Shown in pieces: positions 44,273 through 52,831 of a DNA stretch of 64,000 nucleotides. This stretch comes from Insolitispirillum peregrinum (GTDB lineage: Bacteria > Pseudomonadota > Alphaproteobacteria > Rhodospirillales > Rhodospirillaceae). A program made the position numbers and the translations under genes. Under the pieces are notes generated by a model that worked only from the letters and a program-made list of their open reading frames with translations, was not told the DNA's origin and did no database searches. Each line of letters begins with the position of its first letter. Within the stretch, counting starts at the first letter, position 1. The stretch is taken from positions 744,001 to 808,000 of the forward strand of contig NZ_FTOA01000001.1 in assembly GCF_900156605.1 (NCBI RefSeq), given 5' to 3'.

Positions 44273-46492
44273 ATGACCGTTCCCGCCGAAGACATTCGCC
44301 CCGCACCTCTGGCCGATGCGCTGTCTGAACGCTATCTGGCCTATGCCCTGTCCACCATCGTTGCGCGCTCGCTGCCTGATGTGCGCGATGGCCTGAAGCC
44401 CGTGCACCGGCGTTTGCTCTATGCCATGCGCCTGCTGAAGCTGGACCCGGCAACCGGCTACAAAAAGTGCGCCCGCGTGGTGGGGGACGTGATCGGTAAG
44501 TATCACCCGCACGGGGATGCCTCGGTTTATGATGCGCTGGTGCGGCTGGCGCAGGATTTCGCCGTGCGCTATCCACTGGTGGACGGGCAGGGGAACTTTG
44601 GCAACATCGACGGCGACGGCGCGGCGGCGATGCGATACACCGAAGCCCGCCTGACCGACGTGGCGATGGCCCTGATGGACGGGCTGGATGAAAACGCCGT
44701 CGATTTCCGCGCCACCTATGACGGGGAAGAAAACGAGCCGATCGTGATGCCGGCCGCCTTTCCCAACCTGCTGGCCAACGGGTCATCCGGAATTGCGGTG
44801 GGGATGGCCACCAACATCCCGCCACACAACGCCGGGGAACTGTGCGATGCCTTGCAGCTTTTGATCCGCAACCCGGATGCTGGACTTCCCGAGCTGGTGG
44901 CGCACGTCAAGGGGCCGGACTTCCCGACCGGCGGCTCGCTGGTGGAAAGTCCGGATGCCATCCTGGAAGCCTATCGCACCGGACGCGGCAGTTTCCGTCT
45001 GCGGGCAAAGTGGGAGGTCGAACGTCTGTCCCATGGGCTGTATCAGATTGTTGTCACCGAAATTCCCTATCAGGTACAGAAATCCAAGGTCATCGAGCGC
45101 ATTGCCGACCTGCTGAACGGCAAGAAACTGCCGATCCTGTCCGATGTGCGTGATGAGTCCGCCGAAGACGTGCGGATTGTTCTGGAGCCGAAAAACCGCA
45201 GCGTCGATCCCGACGTGTTGATGGAACATCTGTTCAAGAACACCGATCTGGAAATTCGCTTTGGCCTGAACATGAACGTTCTGGACGGCGACGGCGTGCC
45301 ACGGGTGATGTCGCTGAAGGAGGTGCTGCAAGCCTTCCTCGACCATCGCCACGATGTGCTGATCCGTCGTTCCGGCCATCGCCTGGACAAGATCGCCCAC
45401 CGGCTGGAAGTGCTGGAAGGCTATCTGATTGCCTATCTCAACCTTGATGAGGTGATCCGCATCATTCGTGAATACGATGATGCCAAGGTGCAGTTGATGA
45501 AGGCCTTCTCCCTTAGCGATGTTCAGGCTGACGCCATTCTGAACATGCGTTTGCGCTCGCTGCGCAAGCTGGAAGAAGACGAAATTCGCGGTGAGCACGG
45601 CAGCCTGTCCGGGGAAAAGGCCGAGCTTGAGGCCCTGTTGAGCAACGAGCCGCTGCGCTGGAAGGCCATTGCGGCGGAAATCACCCTGACTAAAAAGAAG
45701 TTCGGCCAGCATACCGCTCTGGGCAAGCGCCGGACGGTGGTTGCTGAGCCTCCCTCTGCCACCGTGGTGCCACTGGAAGCGGTGATCGAGCGCGAAGCCA
45801 TCACCGTTCTGCTGTCGGAAAAGGGCTGGATCCGCGCGGTCAAGGGCCACGTTGACAGCTTTGACGATGTGAAGTTCAAGGATGGCGACCAGCTCAAGAC
45901 CGCGTGTCAGACCCACACCACCGACCGCATCCTGATTTTCGGCACCAATGGCCGCTTTTATACCATTCTGGGCGACCGCATCCAGCGCGGGCGCGGCTTT
46001 GGCGAGCCGGTGCGCCTGATTGTCGATCTGCCGAACGAAGCCGAAATTGCCGCCCTGTTTGTGCATCAACCAAACCGCAAGCTGTTACTGGCGTCACAGG
46101 ATGCCCGTGGGTTCATCGTGGCGGAAAATGACGTGATTGCGCAGACCCGGCAGGGCAAACAGATTTTGACTCCGGCGGATGGGGCGCAGGCGGTGTTCTG
46201 CCTGCCGATCGAGCCGGGCCATGATCATGTGGCGACGGTTGGTGATAACCGCAAGCTGCTGGTGTTTGCCTTGGAGGAAATCCCCGAGATGGCCCGTGGC
46301 CGGGGGGTGATCCTGCAAAAGTACAGCGATGGCGGCCTGTCGGACCTGAAGCTGTTCAAGGGCAGTGACGGCCTGACCTTCAGGCGCGGCGAGCAGACCC
46401 GCACCGAAAGCGATTTCTCGTCGTGGCTGGGCAAGCGCGCCAGTGTCGGCAAGTTACCGCCGCAGGGCTTCCCGCGGAACAATCGTTTTTAA
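44273..46492 (+). CDS. parC: DNA topoisomerase IV subunit A
   Basis: The 739-residue protein has the type IIA breakage-reunion domain. [20 protein letters not shown] is at about residues 26-45, and the catalytic Tyr is in [10 protein letters not shown] (about 123). The quinolone-pocket segment is [19 protein letters not shown] (about 79-97). A C-terminal beta-pinwheel follows, shorter than in GyrA and without a clear GyrA box, which supports ParC. It decatenates daughter chromosomes with ParE. The final residues GFPRNNRF end at the very edge of hairpin repeat copy 5, so the terminus might be affected by that element. Confidence 0.94.
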   Translation: MTVPAEDIRPAPLADALSERYLAYALSTIVARSLPDVRDGLKPVHRRLLYAMRLLKLDPATGYKKCARVVGDVIGKYHPHGDASVYDALVRLAQDFAVRYPLVDGQGNFGNIDGDGAAAMRYTEARLTDVAMALMDGLDENAVDFRATYDGEENEPIVMPAAFPNLLANGSSGIAVGMATNIPPHNAGELCDALQLLIRNPDAGLPELVAHVKGPDFPTGGSLVESPDAILEAYRTGRGSFRLRAKWEVERLSHGLYQIVVTEIPYQVQKSKVIERIADLLNGKKLPILSDVRDESAEDVRIVLEPKNRSVDPDVLMEHLFKNTDLEIRFGLNMNVLDGDGVPRVMSLKEVLQAFLDHRHDVLIRRSGHRLDKIAHRLEVLEGYLIAYLNLDEVIRIIREYDDAKVQLMKAFSLSDVQADAILNMRLRSLRKLEEDEIRGEHGSLSGEKAELEALLSNEPLRWKAIAAEITLTKKKFGQHTALGKRRTVVAEPPSATVVPLEAVIEREAITVLLSEKGWIRAVKGHVDSFDDVKFKDGDQLKTACQTHTTDRILIFGTNGRFYTILGDRIQRGRGFGEPVRLIVDLPNEAEIAALFVHQPNRKLLLASQDARGFIVAENDVIAQTRQGKQILTPADGAQAVFCLPIEPGHDHVATVGDNRKLLVFALEEIPEMARGRGVILQKYSDGGLSDLKLFKGSDGLTFRRGEQTRTESDFSSWLGKRASVGKLPPQGFPRNNRF

Positions 46493-46657
46493 CGGAAACA
46501 AGGTCATGGAGCGCTGCTCCAAACCTCGCTGGGGCCTTTAGGCCCCAGACCCCATTCTTTTGATTATAAAAGAAAAAATGGGGGTTTGGGGCCTCAGGCC
46601 CCGAGCAGGTTCGGGCGGCAGCCCGCTCTAGTTTTCAAACTGTCATGTATTGCCCCA
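46493..46657 (+). repeat. Hairpin-rich intergenic repeat, copy 5
   Basis: The module order is as in copies 4 and 6: TGGAGC-GCT-GCTCCA, CTGGGGCCT-TT-AGGCCCCAG, CCCCAT..ATGGGG, GGGGCCT-C-AGGCCCC and CGGGC-GGCA-GCCCG, with right end AAACTGTCATGTATTGCCC. The left terminus is eroded or missing and begins within bases of the parC stop codon. Confidence 0.92.
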
Positions 46658-46663
46658 CAAAAC

Positions 46664-46699
46664 AAAACCCCCTCGGACATCTCTGCCCGAGGGGGTTTT
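46664..46699. terminator. Bidirectional intrinsic terminator between parC and sodB
   Basis: AAAACCCCCTCGG and CCGAGGGGGTTTT form a perfect 13-bp stem around ACATCTCTGC, ending in T on both strands. Confidence 0.9.
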
Positions 46700-46700
46700 C

Positions 46701-46800
46701 TAGAGCTGTGAGCCTTAAACATGAACCGCGCTCACAGCTCTAACCTTTTGTTCTGTCGCATTGTCTTTGCGAAAACCGGTTCCCACTTTTCGCACAATGC
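46701..46800. repeat. TAGAGCTGTGAGC hairpin plus GCATTGT palindrome (second repeat family)
   Basis: TAGAGCTGTGAGC (46701) pairs perfectly with GCTCACAGCTCTA (46730), 13 bp. A second palindrome follows at 46758-46800 with GCATTGTctTTGCGAAAA and TTTTCGCAcAATGC arms around CCGGTTCCCAC. The latter is the best copy of the ACCGGTTTTCGC unit in the window, just downstream of sodB. Confidence 0.75.
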
Positions 46801-46818
46801 TTTGGACCCGGTAACGAG

Positions 46819-47415
46819 TTAGGCCTTGGCCAGGTTCTCGTTCACGAAGTCCCAGTTCACCAGATGATCCAGGAAGGTCGCCAGGAAGTCCGGGCGGCGG
46901 TTCTGGTAATCGAGGTAGTAGGCATGTTCCCACACGTCGCAGGTCAGCAGCGGGGTCTGGCCGTTCACCAGCGGGGTTTCGGCGTTCGGGGTCTTGGTGA
47001 CCTTCAGGGTGCCGTTTTCGATCACCAGCCAAGCCCAGCCCGAACCGAACTGGGTGGCGCCAGCCTGCTTGAACTGTTCTTTGAAGGCATCAAACGAACC
47101 GAAGTCGGCGTTGATCTTGTCGGCAATCGCACCGGTCGGGGCGCCGCCGCCATTCGGCTTCATGCTGCTCCAGAAGAAGGTGTGATTCCACACCTGAGCG
47201 GCATTGTTGAACACACCAGCGTTCTTGTTCTGCCAGGAATCGGCAATCACCTCTTCGAGGGACTTGTCGACCAGCGGCGAGTCCTTCAGCAGGTTGTTCA
47301 GGTTCGTGACATACGCATTGTGATGCTTGCCGTGGTGGAACTCAAACGTCTGAGCCGACATGTGGGGTTCCAGAGCCGTCTTGTCGTAGGGCAGCGGCGG
47401 AAGTTCGAATGCCAT
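46819..47415 (-). CDS. sodB: Superoxide dismutase (Fe type)
   Basis: The 198-residue protein shows the Fe/Mn-SOD metal ligands: His in [17 protein letters not shown], His in NHTFFW, and Asp/His in [19 protein letters not shown] near the C terminus. The [13 protein letters not shown] and GSGWAWLV segments fit the iron type. It removes superoxide in the cytoplasm. The ATG at 47415 has GAGG 7 bases upstream; an earlier TTG at 47421 is rejected. The upstream A+T-rich segment contains a GTTTA..TAAAC hairpin near 47457-47475 that could belong to its promoter region. Confidence 0.96.
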   Translation of the reverse strand: MAFELPPLPYDKTALEPHMSAQTFEFHHGKHHNAYVTNLNNLLKDSPLVDKSLEEVIADSWQNKNAGVFNNAAQVWNHTFFWSSMKPNGGGAPTGAIADKINADFGSFDAFKEQFKQAGATQFGSGWAWLVIENGTLKVTKTPNAETPLVNGQTPLLTCDVWEHAYYLDYQNRRPDFLATFLDHLVNWDFVNENLAKA

Positions 47416-47552
47416 AACCAACCTCGTTCCAGAGATATTATCGAAAAATTTTATGGTAGTTTAGAGGGATGCTAAACAGCCTGAGAAAACATAAGTGGCT
47501 GGCGGGGAGATTGTAAAGAGGCAACAGGTGAATTTTTCGGAAAAGGAAGCAG

Positions 47553-48788
47553 TTACCGGTCAAAAAGTGCCCGCCGGGCGGCGTCCTGACCGGATAAAAC
47601 AGCGGCTTCCAGCGTGCAGGGCAGGGTTGGATGCCATGAATCTCCGGCTAAAATGATCGGGTATTGTGCCAACGCCTTTTTCATCTGCGCACAGGCCGGG
47701 TCCTGCAACAGTGTCGCCTGATGATGATTGAACAGGCGGGCAGCAGGCAAACGTTCGTACGGTCCCCCCAGACCCAAAGCGGCACGGACCTCGGCCCACA
47801 GTATCGGCAAGGCCGTTTCGTCCAGCCGCTCGGCAGCACTGATGGTCACCGAGGCGACATCCTGACGGCAGAAAATCCACTGCCCCAGCCCGCCGGTCAG
47901 CCCCAGCAGTGGAGGATAAGGACCGGGCGGCAAACGAAAATGAGCACTGACAATACGCTGAGTGGGCCGCACCGGCATGTCGGCCCTTAGTAATCGTGTG
48001 ACGGCAGCCGGGGGAACAGCCAATACACATCGTTCGCCAGCCCCAAGGGCAACAGGTCCGGCTGGACAGTCAAAGGTCGCCACATCACCATCAGCCGTCC
48101 ACTCGATCCGTCTGATCGGCTGACTGGTGTGCAGCCTGCACCCCTGTTGACGCAACCACGCCACCGCCGGATCAATCAGGGCGGCGGAAAGCCCCCGCGG
48201 CGCAAAGATTGGGCGGCAGGCCGCGCTTCCGCGCAGCAGGGTTTGCCGCAATACACTAGCCAGCAAGGCAGCAGACGCCTGTTCAGCTTTGGTATTCAGG
48301 ATGGCTTCGGTCAGCGGCACCAACAGGCGTTGGTACAATGGAGACCCGGCAGTCTGTTGGGCAACCGTTTGTGTCTGGCCGGGCCAGCAGGCCCGCAACA
48401 ACGCCAGATGGTCGCGCAGTCCCCCGTCTGGACAGCGGCGGGCAGCGGAAAACAGCCACCAGGGAATGATCCCCCTGTTCGGATGCAAGGCCCAGTGACG
48501 CTGCCGGTCGAGGTCATAAAAGGGAAAGCGGGCCTCGCCGATCTGCAATGCCGCCGCGCCACCGATGGTGCGGGCATAGGACAGCAGGGCGTGGTTGGCG
48601 GTCAGCATCAGGTGCGACCCGCCATCAATCACCCGATCCAGCAGCGGGTCATGGAAGGACCGGCAGCGCCCGCCAAACTGCGGGCTGGCTTCGTACAGAG
48701 TGACCTCGGCCCCCAACTGCCGGGCGGCGACGGCACAGGCCAGACCGGCAATGCCTCCTCCGATGATATGCAGGCGGGGGCGCGACAT
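47553..48788 (-). CDS. hpnE: Hydroxysqualene dehydroxylase HpnE
   Basis: The 411-residue flavoprotein has an N-terminal FAD-binding beta-alpha-beta motif (IIGGGIAGLACAVAARQLGA, about residues 8-27) followed by the GGRCRSF amine-oxidase/desaturase signature (about 39-45). The C-terminal LAGDSWHPTLPCTLEAAVLSG is the second FAD signature, split here around 383-403. In the HpnCDE route it reduces hydroxysqualene to squalene, the hopanoid precursor. It is last in hpnC-hpnD-hpnE, 6 bases after hpnD. Confidence 0.95.
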   Translation of the reverse strand: MSRPRLHIIGGGIAGLACAVAARQLGAEVTLYEASPQFGGRCRSFHDPLLDRVIDGGSHLMLTANHALLSYARTIGGAAALQIGEARFPFYDLDRQRHWALHPNRGIIPWWLFSAARRCPDGGLRDHLALLRACWPGQTQTVAQQTAGSPLYQRLLVPLTEAILNTKAEQASAALLASVLRQTLLRGSAACRPIFAPRGLSAALIDPAVAWLRQQGCRLHTSQPIRRIEWTADGDVATFDCPAGPVALGAGERCVLAVPPAAVTRLLRADMPVRPTQRIVSAHFRLPPGPYPPLLGLTGGLGQWIFCRQDVASVTISAAERLDETALPILWAEVRAALGLGGPYERLPAARLFNHHQATLLQDPACAQMKKALAQYPIILAGDSWHPTLPCTLEAAVLSGQDAARRALFDR

Positions 48789-48794
48789 CGTGTG

Positions 48795-49670
48795 TTATGA
48801 ACCGGGAGTGTAGCAGCGCAAGGCTTCGATCAGCAGGCGTATGGCTGACAGGCGGGTGCGGTTTCCAATCGCTTCGGCTTGCCATCCCCGCTGCTGCAGG
48901 CGACGGAGCAGCAGGCGGTAACTGCCCAGCATCACCCGGGCCGGACGCAACTGGCGGCGCTCCCGGTCACTGATCGCCGGGTCGTGGAACAAGTCCAGAG
49001 CTTCCTGATAGCGGCTTTCGGCTTCGGCGGCGAGCAGGGCACAGGCATGGGGGAGGGCAGGGTCGAGCAAAATCTGCGCCGGGTCATGGGTGGTGACACC
49101 GGCGTGGTCCAGCAGCGGGGCAGGCAGGTACAAACGCCCACAGTCGGCATCGGCTTTGACATCGCGCAGAATGTTGGTGAACTGCAATGCGTCCCCGGTC
49201 GCCAGGGCAAAACGGTCAATGGCCGGGCTGTTGCAGCCCAGTAAACGCACCAGTGCCATGCCGACGTAACCGGCAACCCGGCGGCAATACAGGGTAAAGG
49301 TCGCCTGATCGGGAGCCTGCAAACCCGGCGGGAGGTCCATCGCCACCCCATCCAGAATTTCCACCAGCAACGAGCGCAACAGCGGATGGCGAACCAGCAG
49401 ATCGCGGACATTGGCCGCCAGTGGCTCATGGGGCAGGGTGGCCGGATTGGTCAACAGCGTCCGCCATTGCTCCAGCGCACCGGCTTTGTCGTCCGGGGGT
49501 AGCGGGCCATCGGCAATATCGTCCACCGCTCGACAAAACAGATAAAGGATAGACAGATCAGTCCGCCTGCCGATGGGCAGCAGCCGGATGGCCCAATAAA
49601 AGCTGCTGCCGGTTGCCTTCAATTCGTCCAGCAGGGAAGTGGAATGCTCGGCCACAGGAAGCTTCACCAT
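48795..49670 (-). CDS. hpnD: Presqualene diphosphate synthase HpnD
   Basis: The 291-residue all-helical prenyltransferase has both Asp-rich motifs of squalene/phytoene synthases: CRAVDDIADG (about residues 47-56) and FTNILRDVKADAD (about 165-177). It joins two farnesyl diphosphates to presqualene diphosphate. The ATG at 49670 has GGAGG 8 bases upstream and overlaps the hpnC stop by 7 bases, which indicates translational coupling; a TTG at 49685 is the alternative. The order C-D-E is the standard hopanoid squalene module. No squalene-hopene cyclase gene lies in this window. Confidence 0.95.
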   Translation of the reverse strand: MVKLPVAEHSTSLLDELKATGSSFYWAIRLLPIGRRTDLSILYLFCRAVDDIADGPLPPDDKAGALEQWRTLLTNPATLPHEPLAANVRDLLVRHPLLRSLLVEILDGVAMDLPPGLQAPDQATFTLYCRRVAGYVGMALVRLLGCNSPAIDRFALATGDALQFTNILRDVKADADCGRLYLPAPLLDHAGVTTHDPAQILLDPALPHACALLAAEAESRYQEALDLFHDPAISDRERRQLRPARVMLGSYRLLLRRLQQRGWQAEAIGNRTRLSAIRLLIEALRCYTPGS

Positions 49671-50536
49671 TGGATGAGCCTCCAAAGACTGGCACCACCA
49701 GCGCGAACCCAGTCGAAGCGGGAGGGTTTCGGCGCGCTGCGTAACAGGTCATGCTGGCGGATCTGGCGCAGCAGGGCATGGGCCATGCTCAATGTTGCCG
49801 CGCTTTGGGCCGCCAGCAAACGGCTGTGGATCAGCGGCGGCAGTGCTGCCGCCCGCTGCAGCAGGGAGGCACAGTAATCACAGATTTGTCCGATCACAGC
49901 GTGCAGGGCCGGAGATGTATCCGATGCGGCCAGATCATCCAGGCTCCCCCCCGCCCGTTCCAGCCAGTCAAGGGGCAGATAGCAGCGGTTCAGGCTGTGC
50001 CAATCCTCTTTCAATCCCTGCAAATGATTGAGAATTTGTAAGGCAGCACACAGCACATCAGAAGCTTTTTCTGCTTCAGGATTAGCTTCCCTGTTCAGAG
50101 CCAGCAAGAAGCGCCCGACCGGCATCGCCGACAGGCGACAGGATTCCATCAGGTCGTCCCATGTGCGCAGGCGGGCAGGCGATGCCGCATCAATCAGAAA
50201 GGCTGACAGCAGATCATCGGCAACAGACAGGGAAATGCCCCGCTCCTGCATGCGGTTTCGCAGGGCGGTGGTGATGGTCTCGCAGGGGCTGTTGCCCCGA
50301 CTGCCATGGGGGGCGCGCAGACAGTTCCGCATTTTGTGCAGCAGGGCGATCTTGTTGCCGCTTTCAAGGTCGCCATGGTCGGCGATATGGTCGGCCAGCC
50401 GGGCAAAGCGATAATAGGCAGCAACGGTGGTCCGCTGTCCGGGGGGCAAAAGCCACAGCACGGGAAAGCTCTCGCTGTCCGGGCCGACGCACTGGCTGAC
50501 AAGAACGGATTCCGAAAGGGCGGGGGCTAAAACCAC
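49664..50536 (-). CDS. hpnC: Hydroxysqualene synthase HpnC
   Basis: The 290-residue squalene/phytoene synthase-fold protein has a first aspartate motif in FARLADHIADHGD (about residues 43-55) and a weaker second one in NHLQGLKEDWHSLNRCYLP (about 186-204), as usual for HpnC. It converts presqualene diphosphate to hydroxysqualene. The start is probably GTG at 50536, but the ribosome site is poor, so the exact N terminus is uncertain. It is first in the hpnCDE operon and divergent from the NDUFAF6-like gene, with a 130-base gap containing an A+T-rich TATATATCGCTACATATAG segment that may hold overlapping promoters. Confidence 0.92.
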   Translation of the reverse strand: MVLAPALSESVLVSQCVGPDSESFPVLWLLPPGQRTTVAAYYRFARLADHIADHGDLESGNKIALLHKMRNCLRAPHGSRGNSPCETITTALRNRMQERGISLSVADDLLSAFLIDAASPARLRTWDDLMESCRLSAMPVGRFLLALNREANPEAEKASDVLCAALQILNHLQGLKEDWHSLNRCYLPLDWLERAGGSLDDLAASDTSPALHAVIGQICDYCASLLQRAAALPPLIHSRLLAAQSAATLSMAHALLRQIRQHDLLRSAPKPSRFDWVRAGGASLWRLIQW

Positions 50537-50666
50537 GGTAGGGGATTTCTCTTTGCCGTTGATGGCTTATATATCGCTACATATAGACCCGCCGGGGGGC
50601 GGGACACAACCATGCTTCGCCCTTGCGGGCCGAAACTCACGGTCAGGATCAGGAAGGACCCCGTTC

Positions 50667-51545
50667 ATGCCATCGTCGCCGCAGGCTGCTGCCGCCCTTT
50701 CGCCGATTGCCCGCGAGGTGCAGCGCGTGGACCCGGACCGTTTTCTGACCGCCCTGTTTGCTCCGGCAGAGTTCAGGGAAGACGTTTTGGCCGTCTATGC
50801 CTTCAACAGCGAGATTGCCCGTATCCGGGAAACGGTCAACGAGCCTGTTTTGGGGGTGATGCGCGTCCAATGGTGGCGGGATACGCTTGAGGCCATCTAT
50901 CGCGATCCGCAGGCGGTTCCGGCCCACCCGGTGGCGCAGGCTCTGGCGGCGGCCATCCATCGCCATACTCTTCCGCAGGAGCTGTTTGACGAGCTGCTGG
51001 AGGCGCGGGAGCGGGATATGGATGAACGTCCAATCCCTGATCAGGAAAGCCTGGCGCTGTATGTCCGCTGTACCGGCGGACATCTGGCCCGGCTGGTGGC
51101 AATGGTTCTGTGTGGACATGATGCCTCAGTGGGGGAGGTGGCCGGGAAGGTCGGTGCCGCCTATGCTCTGGGAGGCTTGCTGCGGGCAGTGCCGTTCCAT
51201 GCCCGCCACGACCGACTGTATGTGCCGACCGAAATCCTGAACGACCATCAGGCGGATGTCACGGGCTTGCTGGCCGGGAAGATTGATGCCGGTGGACGGT
51301 CTGCGGTTGCCGAGTTACGGGCTGCCGCGACGACCGCCCTGCGCGAGGCCCGCCATGTCTGGAAAGGCAGCGTTGCTGCGGACCATCGCAAGGCTGCCGT
51401 CGCAGCCGTCTTGCCGGGAACGATGGCGGAAGGCTACCTGAAGCGGCTGGAGCGGGCTGGCGATGATCCGTTTGAGTCGCGTCTGGCGGTCCCGACCCGG
51501 CGGCCGGTCACACTGGCGTGGCGGGCATGGCGATCAACGTTCTGA
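50667..51545 (+). CDS. NDUFAF6-like squalene/phytoene synthase-fold protein, catalytic motifs missing
   Basis: The 292-residue protein has the squalene/phytoene synthase fold but lacks both Asp-rich motifs. The first site reads VYAFNSEIARIRETVNEPVLG and the second LGGLLRAVPFHARHDRLYVP (positions about 50 and 180). This pattern, including GVMRVQWWRDTLEAIY and LYVPTEIL, matches the mitochondrial complex I assembly factor NDUFAF6 group, which is thought to descend from alphaproteobacterial proteins. A role in respiratory complex assembly is therefore more likely than prenyl condensation. The ATG at 50667 follows AGGAAGGA; the frame is open far upstream. It is divergent from hpnCDE, an intriguing neighbour because HpnC/D are active enzymes of the same fold. 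Confidence 0.88.
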   Translation: MPSSPQAAAALSPIAREVQRVDPDRFLTALFAPAEFREDVLAVYAFNSEIARIRETVNEPVLGVMRVQWWRDTLEAIYRDPQAVPAHPVAQALAAAIHRHTLPQELFDELLEARERDMDERPIPDQESLALYVRCTGGHLARLVAMVLCGHDASVGEVAGKVGAAYALGGLLRAVPFHARHDRLYVPTEILNDHQADVTGLLAGKIDAGGRSAVAELRAAATTALREARHVWKGSVAADHRKAAVAAVLPGTMAEGYLKRLERAGDDPFESRLAVPTRRPVTLAWRAWRSTF

Positions 51546-51555
51546 GGAATGCCGG

Positions 51556-51580
51556 GGAAGGGCAGGGCTTTCCCTGTCCT
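51556..51580 (+). terminator. Weak hairpin after the NDUFAF6-like gene
   Basis: AAGGgCAGGG and CCCTGtCCTTT pair imperfectly 10 bases after the stop, with no long T-run. Confidence 0.4.
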
Positions 51581-51748
51581 TTCAACGGCCTATCCGGCAT
51601 GTCTTTTTCATCGTTTACATAAAATTGTGGCCATATCTCATTATAAAAAATAGATATTTCCATTCCTGATTTCCTGTGGCATTGTTCATGTAACGGATGA
51701 AGACGATGGCTTGGCGCCTCGCCATGATACGCGGATGGGAGAAGCATC

Positions 51749-51928
51749 ATGAACAATCCCCGCTTTACCCTTGCCCACCACCTGGGGGCAATTGCCTGCG
51801 TTCTGGTTGTCAGTTTTGTCATGCATGGCGCAATGGTGTTGAGTGGCATCGAAGGGCCCGGGCTGACACAGGGCGCTGGTCATTACACCACTGCCCGCGT
51901 GATTGCCCTGCCGGGCAGCCTGCGGTAA
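51749..51928 (+). CDS. Small single-helix membrane protein of unknown function
   Basis: This 59-residue reading frame begins ATGAACAATCCCCGC with GGGAGA 7 bases upstream. It encodes MNNPRFTLAHHLGAIACVLV and a continuing hydrophobic stretch (about residues 11-35) followed by GIEGPGLTQGAGHYTTARVI. One membrane helix and a short external tail are predicted. I do not recognise a family. Support for it being real is the ribosome site, the codon quality and the very strong 14-bp terminator hairpin 28 bases after its stop, which ends no other visible gene. It lies upstream of the TRAP permease genes, but the terminator separates them. Confidence 0.55.
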   Translation: MNNPRFTLAHHLGAIACVLVVSFVMHGAMVLSGIEGPGLTQGAGHYTTARVIALPGSLR

Positions 51929-51956
51929 TCCCCCCCGCATCAGTAAGTCTGATCTA

Positions 51957-51994
51957 TCGCCGCCACCCGTCTGCACGGGTGGCGGCGACGTCTT
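51957..51994 (+). terminator. Very strong terminator after the 59-residue protein gene
   Basis: TCGCCGCCACCCGT and ACGGGTGGCGGCGA form a perfect 14-bp stem with loop CTGC, followed by CGTCTTTT. Confidence 0.85.
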
Positions 51995-52026
51995 TTGCGG
52001 GGCCGGTCACAAGATATCAGGATCGT

Positions 52027-52036
52027 TTGTATACAT
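52027..52036. promoter_or_regulatory. TTGTATACAT palindrome upstream of the TRAP genes
   Basis: TGTATACA (52028-52035) lies about 180 bases before dctQ and after the preceding terminator, so it could be part of the dctQM promoter. It shares its core with the sites at 9036 and 14732. Confidence 0.4.
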
Positions 52037-52212
52037 GGCCCCATCTCGCGGGCCGTTAATTTATTCCACCAGACCAGCGGCATAGGGAACAATCGTGCGG
52101 ATCACAGCCCGATTGCCGCCCTAAGATTGCGTGTATTTCATGCGCCTTCGCCCTTGCTGTTGCTGGCGGAATATGCTGAAAAGCACTGTGGTTGCGTGTG
52201 AGGAGAGATGTT

Positions 52213-52749
52213 TTGTCTGCTTTGGCGTCCTTCGTCCGCGCCGTTGATGCGATTAACGGTGTGATTGGCCGGTGCGTGGCGTGGCTGGTTCTTGGCGTGG
52301 TTCTGGTGTGCTTTACCGTTGTGGTGGCACGCTATGGCTTTAACTGGGGCGATATTCGCCTGCAGGAATCCTATGTGTGGATGCATGCCATCGTTTTTCT
52401 GGTTGGGGCGGGCTACACCCTGCGTGAAAACGAACATGTCCGGGTTGATCTGGTTTATGCCAATATGCGCCCCCGCACCAAAGCGTGGGTTGATCTGCTG
52501 GGCACAGTGTTCTGGCTGATGCCGTGGCTGGCGGTGCTGGTTTACTTTGGCTGGCCGTTTGTTGCTTCGTCATGGGCCGTGTACGAGCCGTCGATGGAGC
52601 AGGGCGGTCTGCCCGGATACTTCCTGCTGAAATCGGTTATTTTTGTCTTTGTCGGCGTTATTGGCCTGCAGGCTTTGGCGCTGGTTGCCCGCTGCCTGCT
52701 GGTGCTGTCCGGTGAAGAGCAATGGGCAACCAAAAGCGGGAGCCACTGA
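52213..52749 (+). CDS. TRAP transporter small permease subunit (DctQ type)
   Basis: The 178-residue protein has four hydrophobic helices (about residues 18-40, 55-75, 95-118 and 135-158), the DctQ layout. Visible segments are LQESYVWMHAIVFLVGAGY (about 55-73) and RPRTKAWVDLLGTVF. TRAP permeases import organic acids with sodium, using a separate periplasmic binding protein. The best start is TTG at 52213, preceded by AGGAGAG; an upstream TTG at 52192 is the alternative. dctM follows 82 bases later. No DctP binding-protein gene is nearby. Confidence 0.88.
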   Translation: MSALASFVRAVDAINGVIGRCVAWLVLGVVLVCFTVVVARYGFNWGDIRLQESYVWMHAIVFLVGAGYTLRENEHVRVDLVYANMRPRTKAWVDLLGTVFWLMPWLAVLVYFGWPFVASSWAVYEPSMEQGGLPGYFLLKSVIFVFVGVIGLQALALVARCLLVLSGEEQWATKSGSH

Positions 52750-52831
52750 TCATTCGCACGCCGGATGAGGCTGGTTTCAGTTCCGTGGCTTCCCGCTGGC
52801 GAAGCCACCAAATAACAACACGGGAAAGACT

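Noticed and set aside
47461-47552. Possible tRNA or riboswitch upstream of sodB
   Set aside because: Only a single small GTTTA/TAAAC hairpin is present; no cloverleaf or known riboswitch core could be drawn.
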